From: Bradyrhizobium viridifuturi
Lineage (GTDB): Bacteria; Pseudomonadota; Alphaproteobacteria; Rhizobiales; Xanthobacteraceae
Reading direction: 5' to 3'
NCBI RefSeq assembly: GCF_001238275.1
Contig: NZ_LGTB01000003.1
Span: 1-64,000, forward strand
Length of the DNA stretch: 64,000 nt
Under the pieces are notes generated by a model. The model saw nothing but the letters and a program-made list of their open reading frames with translations, ran no database searches and was not told where the DNA came from. Positions within the stretch are counted from its first letter, which is position 1. Each line of letters begins with the position of its first letter. Of this stretch, positions 8,805-17,079 are shown piece by piece. The position numbers and the translations under genes are program-made.

Positions 8805-9671
8805 ATGAGCGGATTCGACACCATCATCGAAGGCGTGCTGCTCGGCGGCGTCTATGCGCTGTTCGCGCTCGGCCTGTCGCTGATCTTCGGCATCATGCGC
8901 CTTGTCAATCTGGCGCATGGCGACCTGATCCTGCTCGCGGCCTATCTGGTGCTCAGCGCCACCACGGCGCTCGGCGTGCCGCTTGCGGTCGCATCCCTGC
9001 TGGTCGTTGCTGCGATGTTCGTGCTCGGCTTCGTGCTGCAGCGGCTGGTGCTGGAGCGCGTGCTCGGCGACGACATCCTGCCGCCGCTGCTCGTCACCTT
9101 CGGCCTGTCGATCATGATCCAGAACGGGCTGCTGCTCGGCTATGGCGCAGACAGCCGCCGCCTGCAGGCCGGCGCTTTTGAATCCTCGTCGGTGACGCTG
9201 GCACCGGGGCTCAGCGTTGGCCTCGCGCCGCTGACGGCGCTGGTGACGGCGATCGCCGCCGTCGCGCTGCTTCAGCTGATTTTCTATCGCACCTCGCTCG
9301 GCCGCGCCTTCCGTGCCACCGCCGACAATCCCGCGATCGCGCAGTTGATGGGCGTCAACGAGCGCAACGTCTATGCCATTGCGGTCGGGCTGTCGCTCGC
9401 GGTCTCGGTGATCGCCGCGGTCGTGTTCGGCATCCGCGCCAGTTTCGATCCGTCGATCGGGCCGGCGCGGCTGCTCTATGCGTTCGAGGCCGTGATCATC
9501 GGCGGCCTCGGCAGCCTGTGGGGCACGCTGGCCGGCGGCATCGTGCTCGGGCTTGCGCAGGCGATCGGGGGCCGGATCAATCCGGAGTGGCAGATCCTCG
9601 CCGGTCATCTCACGTTCCTGGCCGTGCTGATGGTGCGGCCGCGCGGTCTCTTCCCGGCGAGGCGGACATGA
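8805..9671 (+). CDS. LivH-type ABC transporter permease
   Basis: A 288-residue inner-membrane permease with about eight hydrophobic segments. The opening MSGFDTIIEGVLLGGVYALFALGLSLIFGIMRLVNLAHGD, abbreviated here by its ends, is the standard LivH N-terminus, and GLGSLWGTLAGG and MVRPRGLFP near the end are family hallmarks. The ATG at 8805 has GAGGGAGC upstream and was preferred to an in-frame upstream ATG lying inside the livF-type gene. The stop overlaps an ATG at 9668 (ATGA), which looks like the original start of the next permease. Confidence 0.92.
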   Translation: MSGFDTIIEGVLLGGVYALFALGLSLIFGIMRLVNLAHGDLILLAAYLVLSATTALGVPLAVASLLVVAAMFVLGFVLQRLVLERVLGDDILPPLLVTFGLSIMIQNGLLLGYGADSRRLQAGAFESSSVTLAPGLSVGLAPLTALVTAIAAVALLQLIFYRTSLGRAFRATADNPAIAQLMGVNERNVYAIAVGLSLAVSVIAAVVFGIRASFDPSIGPARLLYAFEAVIIGGLGSLWGTLAGGIVLGLAQAIGGRINPEWQILAGHLTFLAVLMVRPRGLFPARRT

Positions 9672-9720
9672 GCGTCGAGAGCATCGAGATGCCGGCGAGC
9701 GGGAAGAGCGCACGACAGAT

Positions 9721-10761
9721 GTGCCGGTGTGGCAGATCCGGGTCGGCACGCGTCTGTCGCGCATCGCGGCCGTGGCCGGCATTGTGCTGGTCGTGGTGCT
9801 TGCCGTGCTGCCCGCGATCGCATCGCGCAATCTGATCCAGGACCTGATTTTCGTCCTCACCATGCTGACATTGGCGCAGCTCTGGAACGTGCTGGCCGGA
9901 TGGGGCGGACTGGTGTCGGTCGGGCAGCAGGCCTTTGTCGGGCTCGGCGCCTATGCGCTGTTCGCCGGCATCGTGATGGCCGGGCTCGATCCCGTGGCCG
10001 CGATCCCGCTGGCCGGGCTGTTCGCGGCGCTGATCGCGGCCGTGCTCGGGCCGCTGCTGTTCCGGCTGGAAGGCCCATATTTCGCGATCGGCAGCTGGGT
10101 CGCCGCCGAGGCGCTGCGGCTGATCTGCGCCCAGTTCAAATCGCTCGGCGGCGGCACCGGGATGTCGATCTCGCCCAGCGAGCTGTCGCAGATGTTCGGC
10201 CTGAAGGCGGTGCAGGCGCTGCTCGGCCTGCGCCCGGCGGCGGCGCGCGACGTGCTGGTCTACTGGCTGGCGCTGTTGCTCGCCGTGCTGGTCACGCTCG
10301 GCATCTACGCCTTCATGCGCTCGCGCCATGGCCTGGCGCTGGCGGCCAGCCGCGACAATGCGGCGGCGGCGCGCAGCGTCGGCGTCCGCACCGCGCGGAT
10401 CCGCCATGTGCTGTGGATCGCGGTTGCGTTCGCCACCGGGACGGTCGGCGCGGTGGTCTATCTGCAGAAAGCGCGCATCTCGCCCGACGCCGCCTTCAGC
10501 GTCATCGACTGGACCGCCTATGTGATCTTCATCGTCGTGATCGGCGGCGTGCGCACCATCGAGGGTCCGATGGTCGGCGTGCTGCTGCTGTGGGGGCTCG
10601 TCACCTGGCTCGCCCAGTACGGCAGCCTCTACCTCGTCGTGCTCGGCACGCTCGCGATCCTGATCATGCTGTTCATGCCGCGAGGGGTGTGGGGCGCGGC
10701 GGCCCGCCGCTGGCAATGGCAGCTGTTCCCGACCCAGCGCTGGCTCGGCCGCAGCCGCTAG
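9721..10761 (+). CDS. LivM-type ABC transporter permease, start region frameshifted
   Basis: The open frame from GTG 9721 encodes 346 residues with about ten membrane segments and the LivM hallmarks LAQLWNVLAGWGGLVSVGQQAFVGLGAY and FRLEGPYFAIGSW. The better start is ATG 9668, overlapping the upstream stop (ATGA) and giving MSVESIEMPASGKS, but that frame runs into this one only if one base is missing between about 9705 and 9720. The gene is therefore probably 9668-10761 with a single-base deletion, and the protein may still be made from an internal start. It is the last gene of the importer. Confidence 0.82.
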   Translation: MPVWQIRVGTRLSRIAAVAGIVLVVVLAVLPAIASRNLIQDLIFVLTMLTLAQLWNVLAGWGGLVSVGQQAFVGLGAYALFAGIVMAGLDPVAAIPLAGLFAALIAAVLGPLLFRLEGPYFAIGSWVAAEALRLICAQFKSLGGGTGMSISPSELSQMFGLKAVQALLGLRPAAARDVLVYWLALLLAVLVTLGIYAFMRSRHGLALAASRDNAAAARSVGVRTARIRHVLWIAVAFATGTVGAVVYLQKARISPDAAFSVIDWTAYVIFIVVIGGVRTIEGPMVGVLLLWGLVTWLAQYGSLYLVVLGTLAILIMLFMPRGVWGAAARRWQWQLFPTQRWLGRSR

Positions 10762-10795
10762 CGCATGATGGGCTAGGGGTTGAATGGTGCCGCGA

Positions 10796-10935
10796 GGGTA
10801 CTGTGCCCCCTCTCCCGCTTGCGGGGGAGGGTCGGGGTGGCGGCTTTCTCCACGAGTCGCATCGTTGAGAGAGGCCCCACCCGCATCGCGTCTTCGATGC
10901 GATGCGACTTCCCCCGCGAGCGGGAGAGGTGAGCT
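10796..10935. repeat. Intergenic inverted repeat, family C
   Basis: The gap 10762-10982 holds CCCCTCTCCCGCTTGCGGGGG-type arms and a mirrored element CCCCCGCGAGCGGGAGAGG around a central GATGCGACTC-like stem. The same kind of sequence recurs at 17866-18030 and, in short form, at about 51565-51590. It resembles the abundant intergenic repeats of Bradyrhizobium. It may act as a transcription barrier between the convergent importer and SnoaL-like genes. Confidence 0.55.
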
Positions 10936-10982
10936 GCTCTGCGGCCCGACCGGTTCAACCCAATCTCATCGCGCCGTTGCGC

Positions 10983-11447
10983 TCAGAACATCGTGTTGTT
11001 GTTCGCCGGATTTTCCGGGATCGGCTGCACCACGTCCCAATGCTCGACGATCTTGCCGTCCTCGAGCTTGAAGATGTCGACGATCGCGTTGCCGCGGGTG
11101 CCGGGCTCGCGCACGGCGTGGACGTGCAGGATCACGTAGTCGCCGTCGACGAACGAGCGCTTGATCTCGCTGTGCGAGTTCGGAAACTTCTCGCGCAGAA
11201 AGCCGATGAACTTGCGGAAGCCTTCGGGGCCGTCGGCCGCACCGGGATTGTGCTGCACATAACGGTTGCCGACATAGGCGAGCGCAGCATCGGCGTCCTT
11301 CAGGTTCAGTCCCTTGTCGTAGAAGGCCAGCACCGCCTTGCGGTTGGCTTCCTGCTGGGCCTCGCTGGTGGCGGCCATCGCGGCGGGAGACGTGAGGGCA
11401 AGCAGAAGTGCGGCGGCGACGATCCGCGGCCGGAGAATGACGTTCAT
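10983..11447 (-). CDS. Secreted SnoaL/NTF2-like protein
   Basis: A 154-residue protein with a Sec-type signal peptide (RPRIVAAALLLALTSPAAMA) and then an NTF2-like cone domain of the SnoaL polyketide-cyclase kind: NRKAVLAFYDKGLNLKDADA, YVQHNPGAADGPEGF, DGDYVILHVHAV and DIFKLEDGKIVEHWDVVQP. The fold binds small hydrophobic molecules, and many members have no known reaction. ATG 11447 was chosen because the signal peptide begins there. It lies convergent to the aromatic importer and shares no clear operon. Confidence 0.8.
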   Translation of the reverse strand: MNVILRPRIVAAALLLALTSPAAMAATSEAQQEANRKAVLAFYDKGLNLKDADAALAYVGNRYVQHNPGAADGPEGFRKFIGFLREKFPNSHSEIKRSFVDGDYVILHVHAVREPGTRGNAIVDIFKLEDGKIVEHWDVVQPIPENPANNNTMF

Positions 11448-11566
11448 CTTGATGCTCCCGATGACTGACGGCGCTGACCCGCGCTGCACCTGGCTCTCTA
11501 CAGGCTCCGCCTGTTGGCCGAAAGAGAGCACTCCCGGCTCACATGGTTACCGGGAGATACCAGCCC

Positions 11567-12493
11567 TCACGCCGCCTTCGCCGCGGCGCCATGCGCATGC
11601 TTGTCGACGGCGTCGATGATCTGCGGCCACATCGGGATCGGCAGTGCGTGGCCCATGCCCTCGATCATCAGGAGCTTCGCGCCCGGGATCGAGGCTGCGG
11701 TGTCCCTGCCGCCTTCGGGATGCACCAGCGGATCGATGGTGCCGTGGATCACCAGCGTCGGCGCCTTGACGCTGCGCAGGCGCTCCTTGCGGCTGCCGGA
11801 GGCGAGGATGGCGCGCAGCTGGCGGCCGACGCCCTCCGGATTGAGGCCGCGCTCAAAGGTGCGCCGCGCGCGTTCGGGATCGAGCGCCTCATCCTCCGGG
11901 AACGAGCCGTTGCGCAACACCTTCCAGGTTTGGCCGTAACGGACGAAATACTCTTCCTTGCTCTTGGGCGGCGGGGCCGTCAGCACCGCGGTCGCCTCCC
12001 GGGTCGGGCTGGGGATCTTTGGATTGCCTGTGGTGGACATGATCGACGTCAGCGAGAGCATGCGCTCGGGAAAGGTGATCGCAACCTCCTGCGCGATCAT
12101 GCCGCCCATCGAAGCGCCGACCAGATGCGCCTTGCGGATGCCGAGCGTGTCCATCAGGCCGATCGTGTCCCGTGCCATGTCGGCCAGTTTGTAGGGCGCC
12201 GCGACCGGGATCTTCAGCAAGCGCAGCTTGATGAGTTCGAGCGCGGTCAGCCGCTTGCCGCCGCTCATCCGGGAGGATTTTCCGATATCCCTGTTGTCGA
12301 ATCGGATCACACGAAAGCTGCGCGCGGCGAGCTGGCGGCAGAACTCGTCGTCCCAATGGATCATCTGGGCGCCGAGGCCCATGATCAGCAACAGAGGTTC
12401 GGCATTCGCGTCGCCAAAAACCTCGTAGCAGATGTCGATGCCGTTGGCGCGGGCGAGCTGCGGTGGCTGATGGGCAAGCGTGGTCACGGGCAT
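11567..12493 (-). CDS. Alpha/beta hydrolase
   Basis: A 308-residue alpha/beta hydrolase. The oxyanion region is LLLIMGLGAQMIHWDDEFC, the nucleophile elbow is GASMGGMIAQ (Ser near residue 120), and PTLVIHGTIDPLVHPEGG and MIEGMGHALP supply the acid and His. The sequence resembles the esterase/haloperoxidase-like hydrolases common in this order. The substrate is unknown. It is divergent from the PHA synthase operon across a 171-bp gap in which I see no clear operator. Confidence 0.85.
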   Translation of the reverse strand: MPVTTLAHQPPQLARANGIDICYEVFGDANAEPLLLIMGLGAQMIHWDDEFCRQLAARSFRVIRFDNRDIGKSSRMSGGKRLTALELIKLRLLKIPVAAPYKLADMARDTIGLMDTLGIRKAHLVGASMGGMIAQEVAITFPERMLSLTSIMSTTGNPKIPSPTREATAVLTAPPPKSKEEYFVRYGQTWKVLRNGSFPEDEALDPERARRTFERGLNPEGVGRQLRAILASGSRKERLRSVKAPTLVIHGTIDPLVHPEGGRDTAASIPGAKLLMIEGMGHALPIPMWPQIIDAVDKHAHGAAAKAA

Positions 12494-12664
12494 CCCCTGC
12501 TGGTATCGCGGTCAGGAACCTCTATGCCACGGATTGACGCAGCGCAGAAGAGTGCCGGCGTCGCGGATCACGCCGCACTGTTGACCGATCAGCGGCAACA
12601 GTGTCGTATGTCACAAACAAATGGAAGCGCGGCAAGCGCCCGGAATTGGTGTGGAGGAGCGCGC

Positions 12665-13048
12665 ATGGCCGACAAGGGCAACGACCCTGCCGTGATCTGG
12701 CAGACGATGATTGGCGAGATGGAGAAAGGGTTCAACTCCTTCGGCAACCAGTTGATGAGCTCGCCTGAATTTTCCAAGGTGATGAACCAGGCCGGCGGCG
12801 TCGCGGCCGGCGCGCAGAAGCAGCTCGGCGAGCTGATGGAGAAATATCTGCTCGCGATGAACCTGCCGAGCCGCGCCCAGCTCGTCGGCATGGCCGAACG
12901 CCTGCAATCGATGGAGAACCAGCTCAACGAGATCAAGACGCTGCTGCAGCAGGTGCATCACAACTCGCTGGCACCGGACGACGGCCACGGCGCAACGCCG
13001 CGGCCGCCGCGCACCAAGCGCCCGCCATCAGAGGGGGACAGCAAATGA
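12665..13048 (+). CDS. Short PHA synthase subunit E-like protein
   Basis: A 127-residue, mostly helical protein. Residues about 1-95 resemble the C-terminal part of the PhaE subunit of class III polyhydroxyalkanoate synthases (GFNSFGNQLMSSPEFSKVM, QLGELMEKYLLAMNLPSRAQLVGMAERL, QSMENQLNEIKTLL); the tail is a low-complexity Pro/Arg/Lys segment. It is much shorter than classical PhaE (about 350 residues). GGAGGA lies about 8 bp before ATG 12665, deciding this start over an ATG at 12608. Its stop overlaps the start of the synthase gene (ATGA), supporting a two-subunit enzyme. Confidence 0.8.
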   Translation: MADKGNDPAVIWQTMIGEMEKGFNSFGNQLMSSPEFSKVMNQAGGVAAGAQKQLGELMEKYLLAMNLPSRAQLVGMAERLQSMENQLNEIKTLLQQVHHNSLAPDDGHGATPRPPRTKRPPSEGDSK

Positions 13049-14127
13049 ATGCTCCCACCGGGTTTGATCTCGCCTCGATCTCCGAGCGGGTGCAGTCCGA
13101 GGTGCAGCGCGCGATCCAGCGCAGCATCAAGGGTGTCGAGTACTTCTCGAGCTCGGGACCCACGCTCGGCGAGACACCGAAGGACGTGCTGTATTCGCGC
13201 GGCACCATGAACCTCTATCACTACCGGCCGCAGGCCAGCGAAGTCTATCGCGTGCCGGTGCTGATCGTGATGGCGACCACCAACCGCGGCTACATCCTCG
13301 ATCTGGTGCCCGGGCAGAGCTTCATCGAATTCCTGCTCAAGCGCGGCTTCGACGTCTACATGCTGGACTGGAGCGCGCCGAAGCCCGAGGAGAAGTCGCT
13401 GCGCATGGAGGACTACGTCCTCGACTTCATTCCGGAGTCCGTGCGCCGGGTGCAGCAGGATTCCGGCGAGAAGGACGTCTCGGTGATCGGCTATTGCTTC
13501 GGCGGCGTGCTGTCGCTGCTCTATGGCTCGATCTTCAACGACGGGCCGATGAAGAATTTGATCTGCTTCACCACGCCGATCGATTTCCGCGAGATGAAGC
13601 TGTTCTCGAATTTCGCCGACCGCCGTTATTTCGACGTCGACCGCCTGATCGACAGCACCGGCAATATGCCGCCCGAACTGATCCTGCAATCGTTCGACAT
13701 GCTGCGGCCGGCCGCGCGCGTCGTCGGCCAGATCCAGCTCTGGGACAACATCTGGAACGACGAGTTCGTCAAATCGTACCGGATGTTCGACCGCTGGGCG
13801 ACCGACACGCTGCCGCTCGCCGGCGAGTATTTCCGCGCCATCACCAAGGACCTGATGTGGGACAACAAGCTCTACAACGACACCATGACGGTCGGCGGCC
13901 GGCCGGCCAGGCTCGCCGACATCAAGGTGCCGATCCTGCATGCGGTCGCCGAGCACGACCACATCGTGCCGTATGATGCGGCCAAGCACCTGATCACCAA
14001 GATCGGCTCCGAGGACAAGGAGGAGGTGATGCTGAAAGGCGGTCACGTCTCGCTGGTCGCCGGCGCCAATGCAATCAAGCGGCTTTGGCCGAAACTGGAC
14101 TCCTGGTTGGGCAAGAGATCGACATGA
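13045..14127 (+). CDS. phaC: Class III polyhydroxyalkanoate synthase, catalytic subunit
   Basis: A 360-residue alpha/beta-fold enzyme that polymerises hydroxyacyl-CoA into PHA granules. The lipase-like box is GYCFGG with catalytic Cys151; Asp304 (AEHDHIVP) and His333 (GGHVSL) complete the triad. The length of 360 residues and the accompanying PhaE-like gene fit class III rather than class I (about 590 residues). The start overlaps the upstream stop and the downstream GNAT gene overlaps its own stop, so the three genes form a coupled operon. A phasin gene follows. Confidence 0.93.
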   Translation: MNAPTGFDLASISERVQSEVQRAIQRSIKGVEYFSSSGPTLGETPKDVLYSRGTMNLYHYRPQASEVYRVPVLIVMATTNRGYILDLVPGQSFIEFLLKRGFDVYMLDWSAPKPEEKSLRMEDYVLDFIPESVRRVQQDSGEKDVSVIGYCFGGVLSLLYGSIFNDGPMKNLICFTTPIDFREMKLFSNFADRRYFDVDRLIDSTGNMPPELILQSFDMLRPAARVVGQIQLWDNIWNDEFVKSYRMFDRWATDTLPLAGEYFRAITKDLMWDNKLYNDTMTVGGRPARLADIKVPILHAVAEHDHIVPYDAAKHLITKIGSEDKEEVMLKGGHVSLVAGANAIKRLWPKLDSWLGKRST

Positions 14128-14720
14128 CCGAACAACGTTCCTATCCGCGCCACGTCAAGACCGAGGCCGGCGATATCGAGTTCCGGCTGATGACGCGGGC
14201 GGACGAGGCCGCGGTGCTGGCCTTTGCGCAGAAGCTGCCGACGCATGATTTGCTGTTCCTGCCGCGCAACATCAGCCAGCCGAAGGTACTGTCGGCGTGG
14301 ATCAACGAGATCGAGCGCGGCGACATCACGAGCCTGCTCGCGGTCAAGGACGGCACCGTGGTCGGCTGCGGCACCCTGGTGCGCGATCCGCACTCCTGGT
14401 CGCCACATGTCGGCGAGATCCGGATGGTGGTGTCGCTCGACGTGCGCGGGCAGGGCGTCGGCCGGGCGTTGTCGCAGGAGACGTTCGCTATTGCCCTTGG
14501 CGCCGGGCTGGAGAAGTTCTCGGTGCAGATGACGGTCGACCAGCGGGCGGCGATCGCGCTGTTCGAAAGCCTCGGCTTCAAGGCGGAGGCGCTGCTGCGC
14601 GACCATGTCCGCGATGTCGAGGGCAAGAACCACGACATCGTCGTGCTCGGGCACAATGTGGCGCAGGTTCGGGCCCAAATGGAGGCTTACGGGGTGCCCG
14701 ATGCTGTGAGTGGTAATTAG
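14124..14720 (+). CDS. GNAT-family N-acetyltransferase
   Basis: A 198-residue GNAT protein. The acetyl-CoA loop is seen as EIRMVVSLDVRGQGVGRALSQE (about residues 107-128), followed by NAT-fold strands MTVDQRAAIALFESLGFKAEALL. The ATG at 14124 overlaps the synthase stop (ATGA), so it is translationally coupled to phaC. Its substrate is unknown. A role in modifying a granule or metabolic protein is conceivable from the position but not shown. Confidence 0.85.
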   Translation: MTEQRSYPRHVKTEAGDIEFRLMTRADEAAVLAFAQKLPTHDLLFLPRNISQPKVLSAWINEIERGDITSLLAVKDGTVVGCGTLVRDPHSWSPHVGEIRMVVSLDVRGQGVGRALSQETFAIALGAGLEKFSVQMTVDQRAAIALFESLGFKAEALLRDHVRDVEGKNHDIVVLGHNVAQVRAQMEAYGVPDAVSGN

Positions 14721-14793
14721 AAACCTCTCGCCGCCGACGCGTTAGGCAACCTGCCAAATATTCGTGCCATTCACAGGCTCGTGATATCGCGCT

Positions 14794-14809
14794 GCAACAT
14801 TGATGTTGC
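14794..14809. promoter_or_regulatory. Perfect palindrome upstream of the phasin gene
   Basis: GCAACAT-TG-ATGTTGC is a perfect 7-bp inverted repeat with a 2-bp centre, ending 92 bp before the phasin ATG. TGC/GCA-rich sites are typical of PhaR, the PHB-responsive repressor of phasin genes, so this is a reasonable candidate operator. Binding is inferred. Confidence 0.5.
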
Positions 14810-14901
14810 GGCGCACCATGAGGTGTGTCATAACACCGTTGCCCCGGGCCAATCCGGACGGGGTGAGCCCATAGCTCAAACCTGAGGATGGAGAGACCCC
14901 A

Positions 14902-15378
14902 ATGACCACCGAAACCAATTCCGTGCTGAACAGCGTCAAGGAAGCCTTCGCGCCCGTCACCGAGGCGTTCACCAAGCTCCAGAACCTGGAAGTTCCGGAA
15001 GCCGCCCGTGAGTTCGTGAAGAAGCAGGCCGAGGCCGCCAAGACCCGCGCCGCCGATGCTTATGCCGGCTCCGAGAAGGTCACCAACGTGATCGAGTCCG
15101 CTGTTGCCGGTTCGGTGACCGAAGCCGCCAAGATCAGCCGCAACATCCAGCAGGCGATCTACCAGGACGCCGAGGCGTTCTTCGCCGGCATCGATAAGCT
15201 CGCGTCCGCCAAGTCGCTGAGCGAAGCTGCCCAGATCCAGTCGGACCTGGTCCGTGCGCGTGGCGAGCTGCTCGTCTCGCGGGCGAAGGCCAGCACCGAG
15301 TATCTCGGCAAGCTCGTCACCGACGGTGCGAAGACCGCGCAGGACAACTTCGCCAAGGTCTACAGCAAGACCGCCTGA
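14902..15378 (+). CDS. phaP: Phasin (PHA granule-associated protein)
   Basis: A 158-residue helical, cysteine-free protein of the alphaproteobacterial phasin family: NSVKEAFAPVTEAFTKLQNLEVPEAAREFVKKQAEAAK (cited by its ends), RNIQQAIYQDAEAFFAGIDKLASAKSL and a repeated alanine-rich amphipathic pattern. Phasins coat PHA granules and control their size. A GAGAGACC ribosome binding site precedes ATG 14902. It has its own upstream region with a palindrome at 14794 and ends at a strong terminator, so it is probably a separate, highly expressed unit beside the synthase operon. Confidence 0.92.
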   Translation: MTTETNSVLNSVKEAFAPVTEAFTKLQNLEVPEAAREFVKKQAEAAKTRAADAYAGSEKVTNVIESAVAGSVTEAAKISRNIQQAIYQDAEAFFAGIDKLASAKSLSEAAQIQSDLVRARGELLVSRAKASTEYLGKLVTDGAKTAQDNFAKVYSKTA

Positions 15379-15410
15379 TCGCGCTTGCACTGACCGACTG
15401 CCCTTTTCGA

Positions 15411-15439
15411 GGCCCGCCATTTTGCGGGCCTTCTTTTTT
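15411..15439 (+). terminator. Rho-independent terminator after the phasin gene
   Basis: The stem GGCCCGC (15411-15417) pairs with GCGGGCC (15424-15430) around a CATTTT loop and is followed by a T-rich tract TTCTTTTTT. It sits 33 bp after the phasin stop and is the clearest intrinsic terminator in the window. Confidence 0.9.
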
Positions 15440-15476
15440 GCCGGTGCTTCTCATACATCGTTGATGTCGCAGCTGC

Positions 15477-15561
15477 CGTCATTGCGAGGAGCGACAGCGA
15501 CGAAGCAATCCATTTCTCCGCAAGCGGTGAAATGGATTGCTTCGCTCCGCCCGCAATGACG
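15477..15561. repeat. Palindromic intergenic repeat, family B
   Basis: An 85-bp near-palindrome whose ends are CGTCATTGCG and CGCAATGACG and whose inner arms are GAAGCAATCCAT and ATGGATTGCTTC. Three relatives occur in this window at 20329-20411, 27272-27388 and 49368-49451. Confidence 0.85.
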
Positions 15562-15599
15562 GTTAGTGTCCCGCCAGTGCGAGAGCCCCTTCGATCCCC

Positions 15600-16883
15600 A
15601 TGACCCTTCCTGCAGCCCTCATCGCAACGCCCGTCGATGCCGAACGCGCCGCCGAACTGCGCCGCGTGAAGTGGCTTGCGACCGGGGTACTGGCGGCAAC
15701 CCTGATCGTCTTCATTGCAGCGAAGGCGCTGCTGCCGCTGCATCCCGCCTTCGGCTTCATCGCGGCCTTTGCCGAGGCCGCGACCATCGGCGGGCTCGCC
15801 GACTGGTATGCGGTCGTCGCGCTGTTCAAGCGGCCGCTGGGGCTGCCGATCCCGCACACCGCGATCATCCAGAGCAACCAGGAGCGCATCGCCGAGAAGC
15901 TCGGTGAGTTCATCGAGAACAATTTCCTGGAATCCGGGCCGGTCGAGGCCAAGCTGCGCGAGATCGATTTCGCCACGTTCATCGCCGACTGGCTGCGCGA
16001 CCGCAAGCGGTCCGAGGATCTCGCCCGCTTCGTGCTGCGGATGCTGCCCGAGGCGTTCGCGGCGACCGAAAGCTCAGGCTTGATGCAGTTCATCAGCCGC
16101 CGCGTCACGACGCAGATCCTTTCGGTCGATCTTGCGCCGCTCGCGGCCGGCGCGCTGCGCGGCTTCGTGCAGGAGGGCAAGCATGAGGGGCTGCTCGACG
16201 ACCTCTTGCGCGCGCTGCACCAGACGCTGACGCAGCAGGAGACCATGGCCGTGATCCGCGACAAGGTCCGCGCGGAGATGCCGACGCTGCTGAGACTCTA
16301 CCGTGCCGACAAGTTCGTGGTGAACCGGATCATCGCCTCGGCCACGAAATTCTTCGAGGAAGTGCGCAACGATCCGGAGCATCCGTTCCGCGGCGAGTTC
16401 GACCGCATGCTGCTGTCGTTCGTCGATCGGCTCGGCAGCGACAAGGCGTTCGCAGATCGCATCGACGGGCTGAAGCGCGACCTGCTGGCGCGGCCGGAGC
16501 TTGCCAATCTCGGCCGCACCATCTGGGCCAACGTCAAGGACTTCATCGAGCGCAGCGCCTCGGGCGAGTCGCAGGTGCTGCAGCATCAACTGGCCCGAAT
16601 GTTCGTCGAGGCCGGCGATGCGCTCGATGGCGACGCCGAGCTGCGCGGCGAGATCAATCAGGGTCTGGTCGCGATCCTGCGCACGGTCGTCGCCGAGCAG
16701 AAGAGCGGCGTCTCGAGTTTCATCGCCGACCAGATGAAGAGCTGGGACATGGAGCAATTGATCTCGCTGATCGAGGTCAATGTCGGCAAGGACCTGCAAT
16801 ACATCCGCTTCAACGGTTCGCTGATCGGCGGACTTGCCGGGCTCGCGCTTTACACCCTGGAATACGTGCTGCGACTGCTGTGA
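15600..16883 (+). CDS. DUF445-domain membrane protein
   Basis: A 427-residue DUF445 protein. The N-terminus has two hydrophobic segments (WLATGVLAATLIVFIAAKALL and FGFIAAFAEAATIGGLADWYAVVALF), then a long helical soluble region, and a last hydrophobic stretch near LIGGLAGLALYTLEYVLRLL. This matches the family's usual architecture. The function of DUF445 proteins is not established. ATG 15600 starts right after a family B repeat, leaving a short leader. No operon partner is obvious. Confidence 0.85.
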   Translation: MTLPAALIATPVDAERAAELRRVKWLATGVLAATLIVFIAAKALLPLHPAFGFIAAFAEAATIGGLADWYAVVALFKRPLGLPIPHTAIIQSNQERIAEKLGEFIENNFLESGPVEAKLREIDFATFIADWLRDRKRSEDLARFVLRMLPEAFAATESSGLMQFISRRVTTQILSVDLAPLAAGALRGFVQEGKHEGLLDDLLRALHQTLTQQETMAVIRDKVRAEMPTLLRLYRADKFVVNRIIASATKFFEEVRNDPEHPFRGEFDRMLLSFVDRLGSDKAFADRIDGLKRDLLARPELANLGRTIWANVKDFIERSASGESQVLQHQLARMFVEAGDALDGDAELRGEINQGLVAILRTVVAEQKSGVSSFIADQMKSWDMEQLISLIEVNVGKDLQYIRFNGSLIGGLAGLALYTLEYVLRLL

Positions 16884-17079
16884 CCGATTGGGCACGGACG
16901 TCACAATAGTTGTGGCAAGTGTGACTTGGCCCGCTTGCACGAAAGTGATCGGTTCCCTAGCTTTTCAAGGTTGATTGTTGCGTTGCGGAACGATTCCGCC
17001 GGGTTTGCGTCAATCCTGTTGACCCATTCCTGATATTCTCATTGCCGGCCGCCAAGACGGTGCCGGAAGAGGAGTTGAA

